A stretch of DNA of 64,000 bases from Cupriavidus sp. D384 (GCF_001652915.1 NZ_BBQI01000076.1:1-64000), one strand, 5' to 3'. Counted from the stretch's first letter, positions 1 through 9,245 are shown. Program-made: numbers and translations. The notes: a model not told the origin generated them from the letters alone.

Positions 1-312
1 ACGCCGGGAAGGGTCGGGCCGAGCAGCTCTCCATCCGCGGAAGGCGCGAATCCCCCGCTCGCTTCAAGCATAGGCAACGGGGTCGACCCGGCATCGACCG
101 GATGGGGGAACGGGGTCGGCGCGCCTCATCCGTTTAATGGGCCGAAATTGCCGCCGGTCGCCCCCCGCCTCACCTATGATGGATGTAGCCACCGCCCCTT
201 GGCGGTGCGCTTTAGGGCGTCCCGCCACCTGGAAATGGTTGCGGGTCTTTTTCTGTCCCTGCGGGCGGTGACGTCACCGGCGACGTCATCGCCCTCGCCT
301 CCAGCCGGGACC
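1..312. other. No gene recognised
   Basis: This GC-rich stretch has no reading frame with recognisable protein content. It leads directly into the broken gene that starts at 313. Confidence 0.4.
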
Positions 313-545
313 ATGCACGTCCGCCTGTTGCGTAGCGGCGACCGCGCGCTGTTCCTGTACGCGGTCGCGAGCCTGAACAGTTGCCCAGCCCCGTGCAGGC
401 GTGGCTGGGCCCGGTGTCCACCGAGACCGTGGCCGACCTTACGCTGCCCCCCTGCTCGGTCTCGACCGGTCGATGGTGCTCGAGGCGCTGCGGGACACCG
501 GGTATTGAGCCGTCGATCTGGACGGCATCGTGACGGGGTTCGGCA
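313..545 (+). pseudogene. Frameshifted homologue of the small gene at 4726-5007
   Basis: Reading across three frames gives a protein that lines up with the intact 93-residue product of 4726-5007. The ATG at 313 opens MHVRLLRSGDRALFLY, comparable to MFITLHRNGPRALFV. After a frame change near 384 the text continues LPSPVQAWLGPVSTETVADL, comparable to VPPEALAWLGAIETSVDSEL. After a second change near 453 it reads LLGLDRSMVLEALRDTGY, comparable to MLGLNPSAILYDLTVHGY, and then meets TGA where the intact protein continues CVVDAQEIDG; here AVDLDGIVTG follows the stop. Two frameshifts and an in-frame stop make this a pseudogene unless there are base-calling errors. The family itself is not one I recognise. 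The alignment was made by eye. Confidence 0.6.
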
Positions 546-1397
546 CGGCGGCGGTGGAGGTCGCCGCGCGCAGGAACGCGGCGGGCAGTGCTACGGAATT
601 GCTACGCGACGAAGGGGCGCCACCCGGAAACCCGCGTGGTTAAGCCAGAGTGAGGCTCACTTCGCACCAGTCCATCATTGGCCGGACTACGCCCTGCTTC
701 AGTCATTCGGTTCAACGCACTTGAACGGCTCCCATGGGACCGCAAACCGCCGATTGAGCTAGACCAGGCCTGTGAATGAGGGCCGACAACCGGGCCCGGC
801 CAGTTGCCGCCGCTCGCGAATATCGGTTTTTCGGGTAGTCTGGACGACTTTTCCAACGGTGTGGAATGCAGATGACCAAAGCACTACGTATCGGACGCGC
901 TTTACGATCCGGTCGCGCCTGTGCGGGAGTGGAGACCCATCGCGCTTCGCACGCCAGCGGACGAAATTTCCCCACCGCCCGACCTTGCCCACTCTCAATC
1001 GAGCAGCATGCCCTGCAATAGTCGACGCCGGCGCGCCTGAGCCGCGGTACTTATGGCGATGCGCAAACGGCGGTACTGCAGTCGATCTGAGCAGGATTGT
1101 GGAAACAGTAGAGGCGGACGCGTTGACACGACGATGCACTCGGAGCGCGTCGACGTCGCTGAGCTCCGTACGCAGATGAAACGCTGTAAGGGACCGCAGA
1201 TATTGGACAAACCGAGACAGCATCAAAAAAGACACGCACGTGAACACGCGCCTATACCCGCGCCCGTCTGAGGCCGCGCCCTTGCAAAGGCTTGGCAGGC
1301 CGATTCCACCTAATCGCACGCTATGTGGACCGGCGGACGCCGACGGACTTGCCTGAGTCCCTTCGGCTGGCCCGCCGTGGTCGGGTACCCCCAAGGC
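546..1397. other. Intergenic, no gene recognised
   Basis: Open frames exist on both strands because of the high GC, but none has recognisable domains, a good ribosome site or ordinary codon use. The only structure I can point to is the copy at 734-803 of a diverged repeat that recurs at 7029-7096. This looks like eroded accessory DNA. Confidence 0.4.
734..803 (+). repeat. Diverged dispersed repeat, copy 1
   Basis: From ATGGG through CGATTGAGC and GGCCTGTGAATG to CCGGCCAG this 70-base stretch matches 7029-7096 in the same order with small substitutions and indels. The longest shared blocks are GCCGATTGAGC-type and GGCCTGTGAATG. It is non-coding as far as I can tell. Confidence 0.55.
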
Positions 1398-2507
1398 TTA
1401 CGCGGACTGCGACAGTACCCAGAGCATTGCGCCCACGGCCTCCGTCTGGGATCGCGTGCTGGTCTTCTCGAAGATGGCGCGAAGTTGGGTCCGCACGGTT
1501 GCGACGGAAACGCCGGTGCCAGCCGCATATTCGTCCGGCGTCCTGCCGCAAATCAGCGCCTCGGCCACTGCCGCCTCGGCCGCGGATAACCTGAACGACT
1601 GCTGTAGTTGCCTGGCTGTGACCAGCGGCGCCGTGCCGCGCCGTCTGGCCGTGACCAGAACTTCAGCGTGTCCGAAGGCCGACTGGGTGTCTCGCCCTGG
1701 CAGCCGGCTGATGTTCAGGAAAATCTCGGGCTGCACCCCCGACTCGGCGCGCAACGCCAGGCTTTCACCCTGGCGTGACTGTGCCACGCGCGCGATGGCG
1801 GCTTGCAAACCGGTGTTCTCGGCGGCGACCGACGCGACCAGCTGTTGGTGAATCAACCTCAGACAGGTTGTGGCACGCAGCATGGCTTCGGCTTCCTGGT
1901 TGGCGAAAACGAGCTTGCGGTCCCGGTCCAGCGCAAACACCGCAAGCCCCAGTTGCGCCATCAGTTCCGTGCCGAGCGCTGCGTCGCGATACAGCACCCG
2001 CGCATCCTGCCAAAGGTTGATCGATCGCTGCAGATGTCCCGCCATGCCGGAAATGGCAACCCGCTGCTCAGGCGAGAAAGGCGTCATGTCGCTACCTCGC
2101 ACCAATCCAAGAAGAATATCGTCTGCCCCCGGACGCGCCAGGCGCGCGCCCGCAAGATATCGGAAGCCCGTCGGAATATGGAAGTCCTGGTAAAACTCGC
2201 TACGCGCGACGTCCGACTCCTTGAGATAGTCCTGGCAAAAGAGGAAATTGCCACGGCTCCCTTTCTCCACGACCTCGCGCCTGGGATCCAGCGCCCCGTA
2301 GTACTGGTCGTAGAGCGACACGACCCAGTCCAGGTGACTGTCGGCGGTGTGGACTGATAAATGCGGCGCATTGCGCGCTGCATCCCAGCTAAACATGTGG
2401 AATACAGTGGCACCCAGTGATTCCACAACAGCTTGGAATGTGGCCAGAAAGCCATCCTGTCGAACTGCGGCCTCGTAAAGATCGCCTATCAAGAGATCTT
2501 TCAACAA
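1398..2507 (-). CDS. LuxR-family transcriptional regulator
   Basis: A 369-residue protein with a C-terminal LuxR-type helix-turn-helix at about residues 305-365 (motif LSAAEAAVAEALICGRTPDE followed by VSVATVRTQLRAIFEKT). The first 180 residues and the middle (ALDRDRKLVFANQEAEAML, PAS-like) look like sensory regions, but I cannot name a ligand. The start is probably TTG at 2507, preceded by GGGAGAGAGA at a suitable distance; no upstream ATG in frame is better placed. The gene is divergent from the lipoprotein at 2787 with about 280 bases between, so it may control that gene. No partner kinase or LuxI-type synthase lies nearby. Confidence 0.85.
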   Translation of the reverse strand: MLKDLLIGDLYEAAVRQDGFLATFQAVVESLGATVFHMFSWDAARNAPHLSVHTADSHLDWVVSLYDQYYGALDPRREVVEKGSRGNFLFCQDYLKESDVARSEFYQDFHIPTGFRYLAGARLARPGADDILLGLVRGSDMTPFSPEQRVAISGMAGHLQRSINLWQDARVLYRDAALGTELMAQLGLAVFALDRDRKLVFANQEAEAMLRATTCLRLIHQQLVASVAAENTGLQAAIARVAQSRQGESLALRAESGVQPEIFLNISRLPGRDTQSAFGHAEVLVTARRRGTAPLVTARQLQQSFRLSAAEAAVAEALICGRTPDEYAAGTGVSVATVRTQLRAIFEKTSTRSQTEAVGAMLWVLSQSA

Positions 2508-2786
2508 TTTTCTCTCTCCCCGGGGGTCATTTCATTCAGCACACGCTTACATCGCAACGCAACGCTGGTGGTCTCTTGCGGACTTGATGGCAGCTTCCCA
2601 TAGGGCCATGCGGATTTGATGCCCTTCGTCAGCGGGGATTGCCATCCTTTCATCTAAATGAATGATGCGCGCGGATTGGCGTTCTCAGAGAATCGCATCG
2701 CGGGAAGTGGATCGCATTGCCCGGATGGGTTAGGGCACGCAACGTTTCCCGCAATCGTTCTGATCAGACAGGGGGAAATCCGGGAA

Positions 2787-4415
2787 ATGAAAACAAAACT
2801 TTATCTGGCTGCTATCGCTGCAGCGGCCTTGAGCGCATGCGGAGGCGGTTCGGACTCGACGTCGTCGACGCCATCCACATCCAATACGCCCACCACCAAG
2901 ATCGCCGGCACGGCAGCCGTGGGCGCCGCACTGCCCAATGCAACCGTGCAGGCCAAGTGCGCTTCCGGCAGTGGTACCGCAACGACGGCCTCCGACGGCA
3001 CCTTTACGATCAACATCGCTGACGCCACGCGCCCGTGCGTGCTCAGCGTAACGACGCCGGATGGCACCACGCTGCATTCCGTGGTCGAAGCGGGCACCGG
3101 CACGACAGCCGTCGCCAACATCACGCCGCTCACCGAGCTGATCACCGCGTCGATTGCCGGCGGCAGCACCAAGACCTTCTTCGATAGCTTCGACGCCCAG
3201 GCGCAATCGAAGCTCAACGGCAGCGGCGTGAGCAACGCCATCGAGGCCGTCAAGGTGATCCTGACCGGCACCGTCGACCTCGCCGGCATGGACCCGCTCA
3301 AGGATACGCTGGTGGCCGCGCATGGCAACACGCCGGGGAACGCGCTCGACCAGCGTCTCGACACGCTTGGCAGGGTGCTTGAGACCGCAAAGACCTCGAT
3401 TGCGGATCTGTCCGCCGCAGTGGGTTCCAACTCGGGCTCGACCGCTGGCGTCACGACGATCCTGCAGCCCGCTTCCGCCACCTGCGCATCGTTCCGCAGC
3501 GGGAAGTACCAGAAGGTCGACCTGACCGGCAATACCGTCCAGCGCTTCACGGTGGATGCCGTGGCCCTGACGCGCACGAACGATTCGACCAGCGCTGTGG
3601 AGTCGTTCCCGGCGTTCGCTGGCGAAGCGTGCCGCTTCAGCAACAACGACGCTCGCCTGCTGGTCTCCAAGTCCGGCATCGGTGTGGAGCGTCGCCTCGG
3701 CGCCCCAAGCCTGGTGATCCCCGAGCAGACCATCCCGCTTGCCGAACTTGCTGGCGACTGGGTGGCAATGGCCTTCGAAAAAGAAACCAGCGTCTCCACC
3801 TATGACTCCGGCCTGATCAGGTTCACGGTGGACATCGCAGGCAAGTTCACCAAGGGTGCCGACTGCGGTATGAACGGCTGTTCGGCGTGGGCTCCCGCAG
3901 ATCTTCCGACGGTCTCGGTCAACGCCAATGGCGGCTTCGACGCCGTGTTCAGCGACGGCACCGCGCGCGCGTTTGGCTTTAAGGGGGTGGACGGGCAGTT
4001 GTCGATCGTAGTCATCCACGCCAACGGCTTCTGGATGGCGAAACGGCCCACGCCTCGCGCGATGCCTGCTCTCGGATTCACGAATTCCTATTGGGACGTC
4101 AACGTGAACTCGAGTGGCAACATTGGCACCAACGGCATCAACGCGTTCACGACCAAGGTCATCTCCGTCGATACGGCGAATGGTCTCTTTACACGCCAGC
4201 GCGCCGAGGACGGCCGAATCGACACGTTCAAGGACAACATGCCGTCGGTTGGCTTGCGTTATCGCCCGCAGGTCCAGGCAATTCCCGGCGGCGCTCCTGG
4301 CGCGGCGGAGGCCATCACGATGAACCTGCCCAACACGGGCCTGAGCGTGGCGATCAGTGTCAACCCGCCGGACCCGCTGAACCACTTCTACTCAATCTCG
4401 GTCGACCGTCCGTAA
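2787..4415 (+). CDS. Putative secreted lipoprotein of unknown function
   Basis: A 542-residue protein starting with a lipoprotein signal peptide: MKTKLYLAAIAAAALSAC, lipobox LSAC with Cys18, then a serine/threonine-rich linker. I chose the ATG at 2787 because it gives this signal and has GGGGGA ten bases upstream; the longer frame from 2658 would bury the signal. Residues 30-110 look like a carboxypeptidase-regulatory/big-like beta fold (GTAAVGAALPNATVQAKC, then GTFTINIADATRPCVLSVTT). The rest is unplaced. The protein probably sits at the inner face of the outer membrane or on the surface. A strong terminator follows at 4442. Function unknown. Confidence 0.85.
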   Translation: MKTKLYLAAIAAAALSACGGGSDSTSSTPSTSNTPTTKIAGTAAVGAALPNATVQAKCASGSGTATTASDGTFTINIADATRPCVLSVTTPDGTTLHSVVEAGTGTTAVANITPLTELITASIAGGSTKTFFDSFDAQAQSKLNGSGVSNAIEAVKVILTGTVDLAGMDPLKDTLVAAHGNTPGNALDQRLDTLGRVLETAKTSIADLSAAVGSNSGSTAGVTTILQPASATCASFRSGKYQKVDLTGNTVQRFTVDAVALTRTNDSTSAVESFPAFAGEACRFSNNDARLLVSKSGIGVERRLGAPSLVIPEQTIPLAELAGDWVAMAFEKETSVSTYDSGLIRFTVDIAGKFTKGADCGMNGCSAWAPADLPTVSVNANGGFDAVFSDGTARAFGFKGVDGQLSIVVIHANGFWMAKRPTPRAMPALGFTNSYWDVNVNSSGNIGTNGINAFTTKVISVDTANGLFTRQRAEDGRIDTFKDNMPSVGLRYRPQVQAIPGGAPGAAEAITMNLPNTGLSVAISVNPPDPLNHFYSISVDRP

Positions 4416-4441
4416 GACGACTCACTGGCGATTCAGCCCTT

Positions 4442-4467
4442 GCCCCACGCAGCCGCGTGGGGCTTTT
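4442..4467 (+). terminator. Rho-independent terminator of the lipoprotein gene
   Basis: A perfect 9-bp stem (GCCCCACGC / GCGTGGGGC) with the four-base loop AGCC is followed by TTTT. It starts 26 bases after the stop codon of the lipoprotein gene. Confidence 0.85.
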
Positions 4468-4649
4468 GTTGGTTCTTCGAGGAATTCGTTTCGCGCGAGG
4501 GCTGGACCGTCGATGGGATGGAGACGATGGCGGACCATAAGTGGTGGAGCCGGGAAGAACTGGTCACCACCGCCGAGATCGTCTCTAGGGGCGGGAACGG
4601 TCCGTTCGGAGGCAAAAACTGTGGCCAAGAGAACTTCCTTCCTAAAGAC

Positions 4650-4713
4650 TGTTGATTTGCACTGAGAACTGACCCAGCTGACCCACTGGGTCCGTTTTCC
4701 GTGCAAATCAACA
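4650..4713. repeat. Two IS-like ends joined head to head
   Basis: A 13-bp perfect inverted repeat (TGTTGATTTGCAC at 4650-4662 and its complement at 4701-4713) extends to 28 bp with 25 matches; the inner ends GACCCAG / CTGGGTC are at 4671-4677 and 4686-4692. Only 8 bases separate the arms. TGTTGATTTnCACTGAGAACTGACCC is the style of an IS21-family terminus, recalled from memory. No transposase lies between the arms, so this is either a collapsed element or a miniature relic. Confidence 0.6.
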
Positions 4714-4725
4714 TGCTATCCCTGC

Positions 4726-5007
4726 CTAGAGCCTCAAGCTATCAGCGATTCCCGGCGGACCATCAGCCTGCGGTGTCACGCCGTCAATCTCTTGAGCGTC
4801 CACTACGCAGTACCCATGAACCGTGAGATCGTACAGTATCGCAGAGGGGTTCAATCCAAGCATTGGGGTTTTCGCATCAAGCTCCGAGTCGACGGAAGTC
4901 TCGATGGCACCGAGCCAGGCAAGAGCCTCTGGGGGAACTTGTTCGAGAGTAGTACCCGCGCGCACAAACAACGCGCGGGGCCCATTTCGATGGAGGGTGA
5001 TGAACAT
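4726..5007 (-). CDS. Small conserved hypothetical protein
   Basis: A 93-residue soluble protein (MFITLHRNGPRALFVRAG..., ending GPPGIADSLRL). I do not recognise a domain. Support for it being real is the broken homologue at 313-545, which keeps the same order of short motifs: an N-terminal beta-like stretch, EALAWLGAIET, MLGLNPSAILYDL and HGYCVVDAQ. It stands alone, next to the IS-like relic at 4650-4713. No signal peptide or membrane segment is visible. Confidence 0.55.
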   Translation of the reverse strand: MFITLHRNGPRALFVRAGTTLEQVPPEALAWLGAIETSVDSELDAKTPMLGLNPSAILYDLTVHGYCVVDAQEIDGVTPQADGPPGIADSLRL

Positions 5008-5779
5008 GGCGACCTCAGCACAGGACAGGTTTAGCAGCTTTGCCGGTGAGCTCGTCTGAGCTTTAAAAATATAGACTATCTGCCGCGGTAACTCGGAGAC
5101 TTTCCATCACGGCATGATCTACCGGCTCGCCAAAGAACGCGAGCCTCTGACGATCGTCGGATTGTCCACTAGTCTTCCTCGGCAAATCCGCAAATCCTCA
5201 GGGGAGCTGACCAGTATCGGCCAGAACGGGCGACAGCCATTTGGCCAGAACGGGCGACAGCCATTTGACATTTTGAGATTTTCGTTTAGCCACTGGAGAC
5301 ATCAGGGAACACCCTAATAAACGGCGCAGCGAGACTGATCGTCGTCGACCACGCCTCAAAAGTTCAGCGGTGTACTAGCGCCTGTAATCGTGAGCACGTA
5401 GCGAGAGAGGATGGGTTCTGCGCGCCCGCACAACGGCAGCCGAGATGGCCGAGCAGTCTGATCCTGCCTCCTCGCCGGCCGGCGGTCACCCGCTAGCAAC
5501 GCGCATCACCGATGCCAACCTTGCGGCCCTTTACGCCGATGAATCTTGGCAAGGCATAGTTGCCGTTGATAGGGACAGGTCGAATTCGGCGTCCGTGACG
5601 CCATCAATCCGGCAAACTCATGCGGATTCGGCAAATTTCGCCGAAATCGCGCAAGAAGTGCTGCATGGAGCAACAGTTGTGTCTGTGACACACGTCGTTC
5701 GGCATATTGCAGCGGGAAGTCCGTTAAGGTGCAATGGCGGACCGGCTCTGTGTCCGCGCGACTCGGCCGGACCACTTTT
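5008..5779. other. Intergenic with short repeats
   Basis: No reading frame here is convincing. A plus-strand frame of 114 codons at 5445-5789 ends inside the terminator at 5780-5820, but its product has no recognisable features and I do not call it. The stretch contains a 24-bp tandem duplication at 5219-5266. Confidence 0.4.
5219..5266 (+). repeat. 24-bp tandem duplication
   Basis: The unit beginning GGCCAGAACGGGCGACAG and ending CCATTT occurs twice back to back without a mismatch (5219-5242 and 5243-5266). GGCCAGAA...CATT is like short intergenic repeats common in Cupriavidus/Ralstonia genomes, from memory. Confidence 0.8.
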
Positions 5780-5820
5780 ATGCCCCTGACTCCCTCCCGG
5801 CGCGTCGGGGCATTTTCTTT
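5780..5820 (+). terminator. Terminator-like hairpin
   Basis: ATGCCCC (5780-5786) pairs with GGGGCAT (5807-5813), extended by GAC/GTC after a one-base bulge, and is followed by TTTCTTTT on the plus strand. It lies directly beyond the 3' end of the minus-strand response-regulator gene. The T-run is on the plus strand, so it should stop plus-strand transcripts best; no clear plus-strand gene precedes it. Confidence 0.5.
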
Positions 5821-6467
5821 TATGGCTGAGCCGGCTTAACAAGTGGTGGCGGAGGCGATTGCGCAGTTTCGTCCAGATTGAGACGGTCCACGGCTCTCAC
5901 CAATGCCGGCAAAGAGTCCACTTCCAGCTTTTGCATCACGCGAGCGCGGTGGACCTTTATGGTTTTCTCAACAGTTCCGAGTAAGTTAGCGACTTGCTTA
6001 TTCATCAAGCCTTCAGCCACGAGAAGCATTACCTCATGTTCGCGTTTGGTAAGGCGGTCCAGCCGGGCCCGAAGTATGTTCAACTCTTGGCGCCTACGGG
6101 TTGCTTCATCCGCTTTGGACATCGCCCTATCCACAGCAGCGAGGAGTACGGATTCATCCACAGGTTTCACAAGAAAATCCACCGCACCTGCTGCGAGTGC
6201 TCTTACGGCACTCGGCACATCGGGATGGCCGGTAAGGACGATGATGGGTACATCTCGGCCTAATGCAGCTTGCAACGCCAATCCGTCCATGCAAGGAAGT
6301 AAGAGGTCGACGATAACGCAGACGCATTTTCCTAAAATGTCGGCCTCAGCAAGAAATTTCTCCGCCGATTCGTACTGTATTGCCCTGCGTCCATGGGCTC
6401 CCAATACGCGACATAGGGCCCGACCAACGCTTTTATCATCGTCAACTACGTAGATGGATGGTTGCAT
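5820..6467 (-). CDS. FixJ/NarL-type response regulator, orphan
   Basis: A 215-residue two-domain response regulator. The receiver domain covers residues 4-120: acidic pocket VVDDD at 7-11, phosphoacceptor Asp54 in VIVDLLLPCMDG, the T/S switch in VLTGHPD and the conserved lysine in FLVKPVDE. A LuxR-type helix-turn-helix covers about 138-198 (LTKREHEVMLLVAEGLMNKQ, TVEKTIKVHRARVMQKL). GAGGT precedes the ATG at 6467. The C-terminal tail is proline-rich. No sensor kinase is adjacent, so its partner is elsewhere or lost. The TxREHEVM and TVKVHR-style motifs place it with FixJ/TtrR regulators. Confidence 0.9.
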   Translation of the reverse strand: MQPSIYVVDDDKSVGRALCRVLGAHGRRAIQYESAEKFLAEADILGKCVCVIVDLLLPCMDGLALQAALGRDVPIIVLTGHPDVPSAVRALAAGAVDFLVKPVDESVLLAAVDRAMSKADEATRRRQELNILRARLDRLTKREHEVMLLVAEGLMNKQVANLLGTVEKTIKVHRARVMQKLEVDSLPALVRAVDRLNLDETAQSPPPPLVKPAQP

Positions 6468-7375
6468 ATAGTTACCTCGTCAGCACACGACAATGCTTGG
6501 CATAAAGGTAGCGCTGTCAGACTAGGGCTACGAGAGCCGACGAAAACTTTCAGCTCTGACATCGGTGCTAGTTAAGACTGGTCCACGTTGAGCCCCTTCC
6601 GTTCGGAGTTTGGACCCTATCATGCCCCGTTCTGTCAGATGGCGAGCCAAAGATCATTGAGGAGATCTGTTGCGACGCGATATCGTGGTAATCGCTGCCT
6701 GCACGGGCGGCCAACTTCCCTTTTCGAACACGCCGAATTCGCGCGGAGCACGCTATAACACAGACGACATCCAAGTCGGCAACCGGAGAGACGATGCTTG
6801 AACATGCAGATTTCGTCCTGCGCTCGCCATACAGGAAGGATGCGCGCGCGTGTCTGGGGACAGCTCCGCGCCCTGGGCGCATGGTGAACGAACAGACCGC
6901 CAGGAACTTCCGTCGTTAAGCCGACGAGCTGCTTTGCTTCTCCGGGTCCATCATTAGCCCGAGTGCAAGCTAGTGTCTGTTCTTCGCAGACCATTGGACA
7001 TTCGCTTCAATGCGAATGAAAGACCGAGATGGGTCGCGAGGCGCCGATTGAGCCTGGCCGGCCTGTGAATGTGGGCCGAGGGCCGAGACCGGCCAGACTC
7101 AGTCATTGCGACTTGGTTGGCGAGCGTCCGCGCCACGGCTCGCGTGGCGGAGGTCAATTAAATCGAGCTTTCTCCGATGGCAATTACGGAGTCCAATCGC
7201 CGGTGCCTGGAAAAGGCCCGCCCTCTCCCGTCTTCTCGCCTTTCCTCCTAGCCAAAGAACCTAAAAACGGACGGCAGGATCTTGCGTCACCCGTGGCGCG
7301 AGATTGCGTTCCCTAACGGAGGTATCGTTCCCACGCGGCAATACGCTCGGACTCGGGCACGTCGCATGATGGACT
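6468..7375. other. Eroded intergenic region
   Basis: No gene can be supported. A minus-strand frame of 119 codons at 6635-6994 has no recognisable content. The region carries the second copy of the diverged repeat (7029-7096). Confidence 0.4.
7029..7096 (+). repeat. Diverged dispersed repeat, copy 2
   Basis: This stretch matches 734-803 in order (ATGGG, CCGATTGAGC, GGCCTGTGAATG, GGGCCGA, CCGGCCAG), in the same orientation and with small indels. Confidence 0.55.
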
Positions 7376-7378
7376 CTA

Positions 7379-7507
7379 ATCATCCAGGAAAGGCCTTGAC
7401 GCTCTTGTATGGGCTGTTGGCCCGACGATCAGCTGCTTTAGGATGGTGCCCGGCACCGCCACCGGCGCAAACGACTTGACTGCGTCATACGGCAACTTCG
7501 GATTGCA
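7379..7507 (-). pseudogene. Fragment of a Bug-type tripartite tricarboxylate receptor
   Basis: Read on the minus strand this encodes NPKLPYDAVKSFAPVAVPGT followed by ILKQLIVGPTAHTRAS. That closely follows the highly conserved middle of Bug-family periplasmic binding proteins (NPxLYxKLPYDPVKDFAPV then a valine-rich strand). The N-terminal lobe and most of the C-terminal part are missing, so it is a remnant of roughly 43 codons. Bug receptors are amplified in Cupriavidus, Bordetella and relatives, which supports the suggested host. Confidence 0.55.
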
Positions 7508-7825
7508 GCGGGCGGCAATGGGACGATCTTGCAGATGTGAGCAGAACTGCTGCTGCAGGAAAACGTGCGCATGAACCGTCAGCAACCAATCGTCTTCGGC
7601 CCCCGTCTCAAGCTCCTTGCCGGCCGCGCGCCAGGCATCGGTGCCACCATAACGCATATGGAAAGGCCACCATGACGTATACGCAATGGAGCTACCCGAC
7701 CTCCGCCTCACAACGATCAACGCATAAGCCTATGCAAAATCCGCAGTTCCCTTGAAGCCTCGGCGTGGCACACAATCGGTCGCTTGCCTTCGCCACGCCG
7801 CGCCGCAATCGCGCCCGCATTCAGC

Positions 7826-9226
7826 ATGACCCGCCAGATTCGCCTCAACGCCTTCACGATGAACTGCGTCGCCCATCTTGCCCCAGGGCAATGGACGAAT
7901 CCAGAGGACCAGTCAGCGGCTTACTTGCATACGCATCACTGGGTCGCGCTCGCACAGTTGCTGGAAGCAGGAAAATTTGACGCGCTGTTTCTTGGCGATA
8001 TCATCGGCATCTATGATGTGGCCGGCGGCGCGCCCGATGCGGCGTTGCGCACGGCCGCGCAGGTTCCCATGAACGATCCCGCGCCGTTGATCCCGCTGAT
8101 GGCACATGCCACCAAGCATCTTGGGTTCGGCGTAACGCTGTCGGTGTCGTACGAGCATCCGTATCTGCTCGCCCGACGGCTGACCACGCTCGATCATCTG
8201 AGCCAGGGCCGCGTGGCGTGGAACATCGTCACGTCCTACCTCGACAGTGGCGCGAAAAGCCTTGGCCAGGATGGCCTGCGTGCGCATGATGCCCGCTACG
8301 ATCGTGCCGACGCCTATCTCGATATCTGCTATCGGCTTTGGGAAGGCGCGTGGGAAGACGGCGCCGTGGTACGCAATCGCGAGACCGGCGTCTACGCGGA
8401 TCCGGCACGCGTGCATCGCACCACCTATCAGTACGACGACCTTCGGATCGACGGCGTGTTCCAGTGCGAACCCTCGCCGCAGCGCACGCCACTGCTGTTC
8501 CAGGCAGGCGGTTCGGATCGCGGTTCGCGTTTTGCAGCGCGCCATGCCGAATGCATCTTCGTCGGCGCGCCCACACGCGAGGGGCTGCGCCGTACCGTTG
8601 CCAAGCTGCGCGATGCATTGCGCGCTGAAGGGCGAGACCCGGACAGCGTCCTGATCTTCGCTATGTTCACAGTCATCGTGGACGACACGGCGGAGAAAGC
8701 GCACGCACGTCACGCCGCTTACCGGGAACGCGTGAGCTACGAAGGCGCACTGACCCTGTTGTCCGGCTGGACCGGCATCGACCTGAGCCGCTACGCGCCT
8801 GACGACACGCTCGACTACGTGGACACCAATGCGGGGCAATCCGCGCTGGCGTCTTTCAGCAAACTCGACCCGAACAAGACCTGGACCGTGCGCGATGCGG
8901 TGGAATTCGTCGGTATCGGCGGTCGCGGTGGCCTGGCCGTTGGCGACGCGCAGCAGGTAGCCGACGAACTGCAGGCCTGGATGGCTGACACCGGCATCGA
9001 TGGCTTCAACCTGGCCTCTGTCGAAATGCCACGCACGTTCCAGGACATCGTGACACATCTTGTGCCCGAACTGCAGCGCCGCGGCGTGTACAAGACCGCG
9101 TACGCAGAAGGCACGCTGCGCGATAAATTTTTCCACGCGGGGCCGACGCTGCGTGCGCCGCATGTCGGGTCGTCGTTCCGTCGCACGTCACCAGCGTCGG
9201 TCGACATCCCCGCACTCACGAAATAG
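7826..9226 (+). CDS. FMN-dependent monooxygenase, NtaA/SnaA/DszA group
   Basis: A 466-residue luciferase-fold protein. The start at 7826 (MTRQIRLNAFTMNCVAH) is the usual N-terminus of this family; a longer frame from 7784 adds 14 unlikely residues. Family hallmarks are visible: HHWVALAQLLEAGKFDALFL near the N-terminus, SYEHPYLLARRLTTLDHLSQ followed by GRVAWNIVTSYLDSGA, and LLFQAGGSDRGSRFAARHAE for phosphate/flavin binding. These enzymes use FMNH2 supplied by a separate reductase to oxygenate compounds such as nitrilotriacetate, EDTA, dibenzothiophene sulfone or pristinamycin intermediates. No reductase lies in this operon. It heads a seven-gene operon with an ABC importer, so its substrate is probably what that importer brings in. 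The substrate cannot be told from sequence. Confidence 0.9.
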   Translation: MTRQIRLNAFTMNCVAHLAPGQWTNPEDQSAAYLHTHHWVALAQLLEAGKFDALFLGDIIGIYDVAGGAPDAALRTAAQVPMNDPAPLIPLMAHATKHLGFGVTLSVSYEHPYLLARRLTTLDHLSQGRVAWNIVTSYLDSGAKSLGQDGLRAHDARYDRADAYLDICYRLWEGAWEDGAVVRNRETGVYADPARVHRTTYQYDDLRIDGVFQCEPSPQRTPLLFQAGGSDRGSRFAARHAECIFVGAPTREGLRRTVAKLRDALRAEGRDPDSVLIFAMFTVIVDDTAEKAHARHAAYRERVSYEGALTLLSGWTGIDLSRYAPDDTLDYVDTNAGQSALASFSKLDPNKTWTVRDAVEFVGIGGRGGLAVGDAQQVADELQAWMADTGIDGFNLASVEMPRTFQDIVTHLVPELQRRGVYKTAYAEGTLRDKFFHAGPTLRAPHVGSSFRRTSPASVDIPALTK

Positions 9227-9245
9227 CCGTCTCACCGGAGTCACC

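Noticed and set aside
148..762. A 204-codon plus-strand frame at the left edge
   Set aside because: Only the part from codon 56 resembles a protein, and that belongs to the frameshifted pseudogene at 313-545. The remainder is arginine/proline-rich noise.
2730..4385. A 551-codon minus-strand frame inside the lipoprotein gene
   Set aside because: High GC creates long antisense frames. The plus strand has a signal peptide, ribosome site and terminator.
5445..5789. A 114-codon plus-strand frame ending in the terminator at 5780
   Set aside because: No ribosome site and no protein-like pattern. Overlap with a terminator argues against a real 3' end there.
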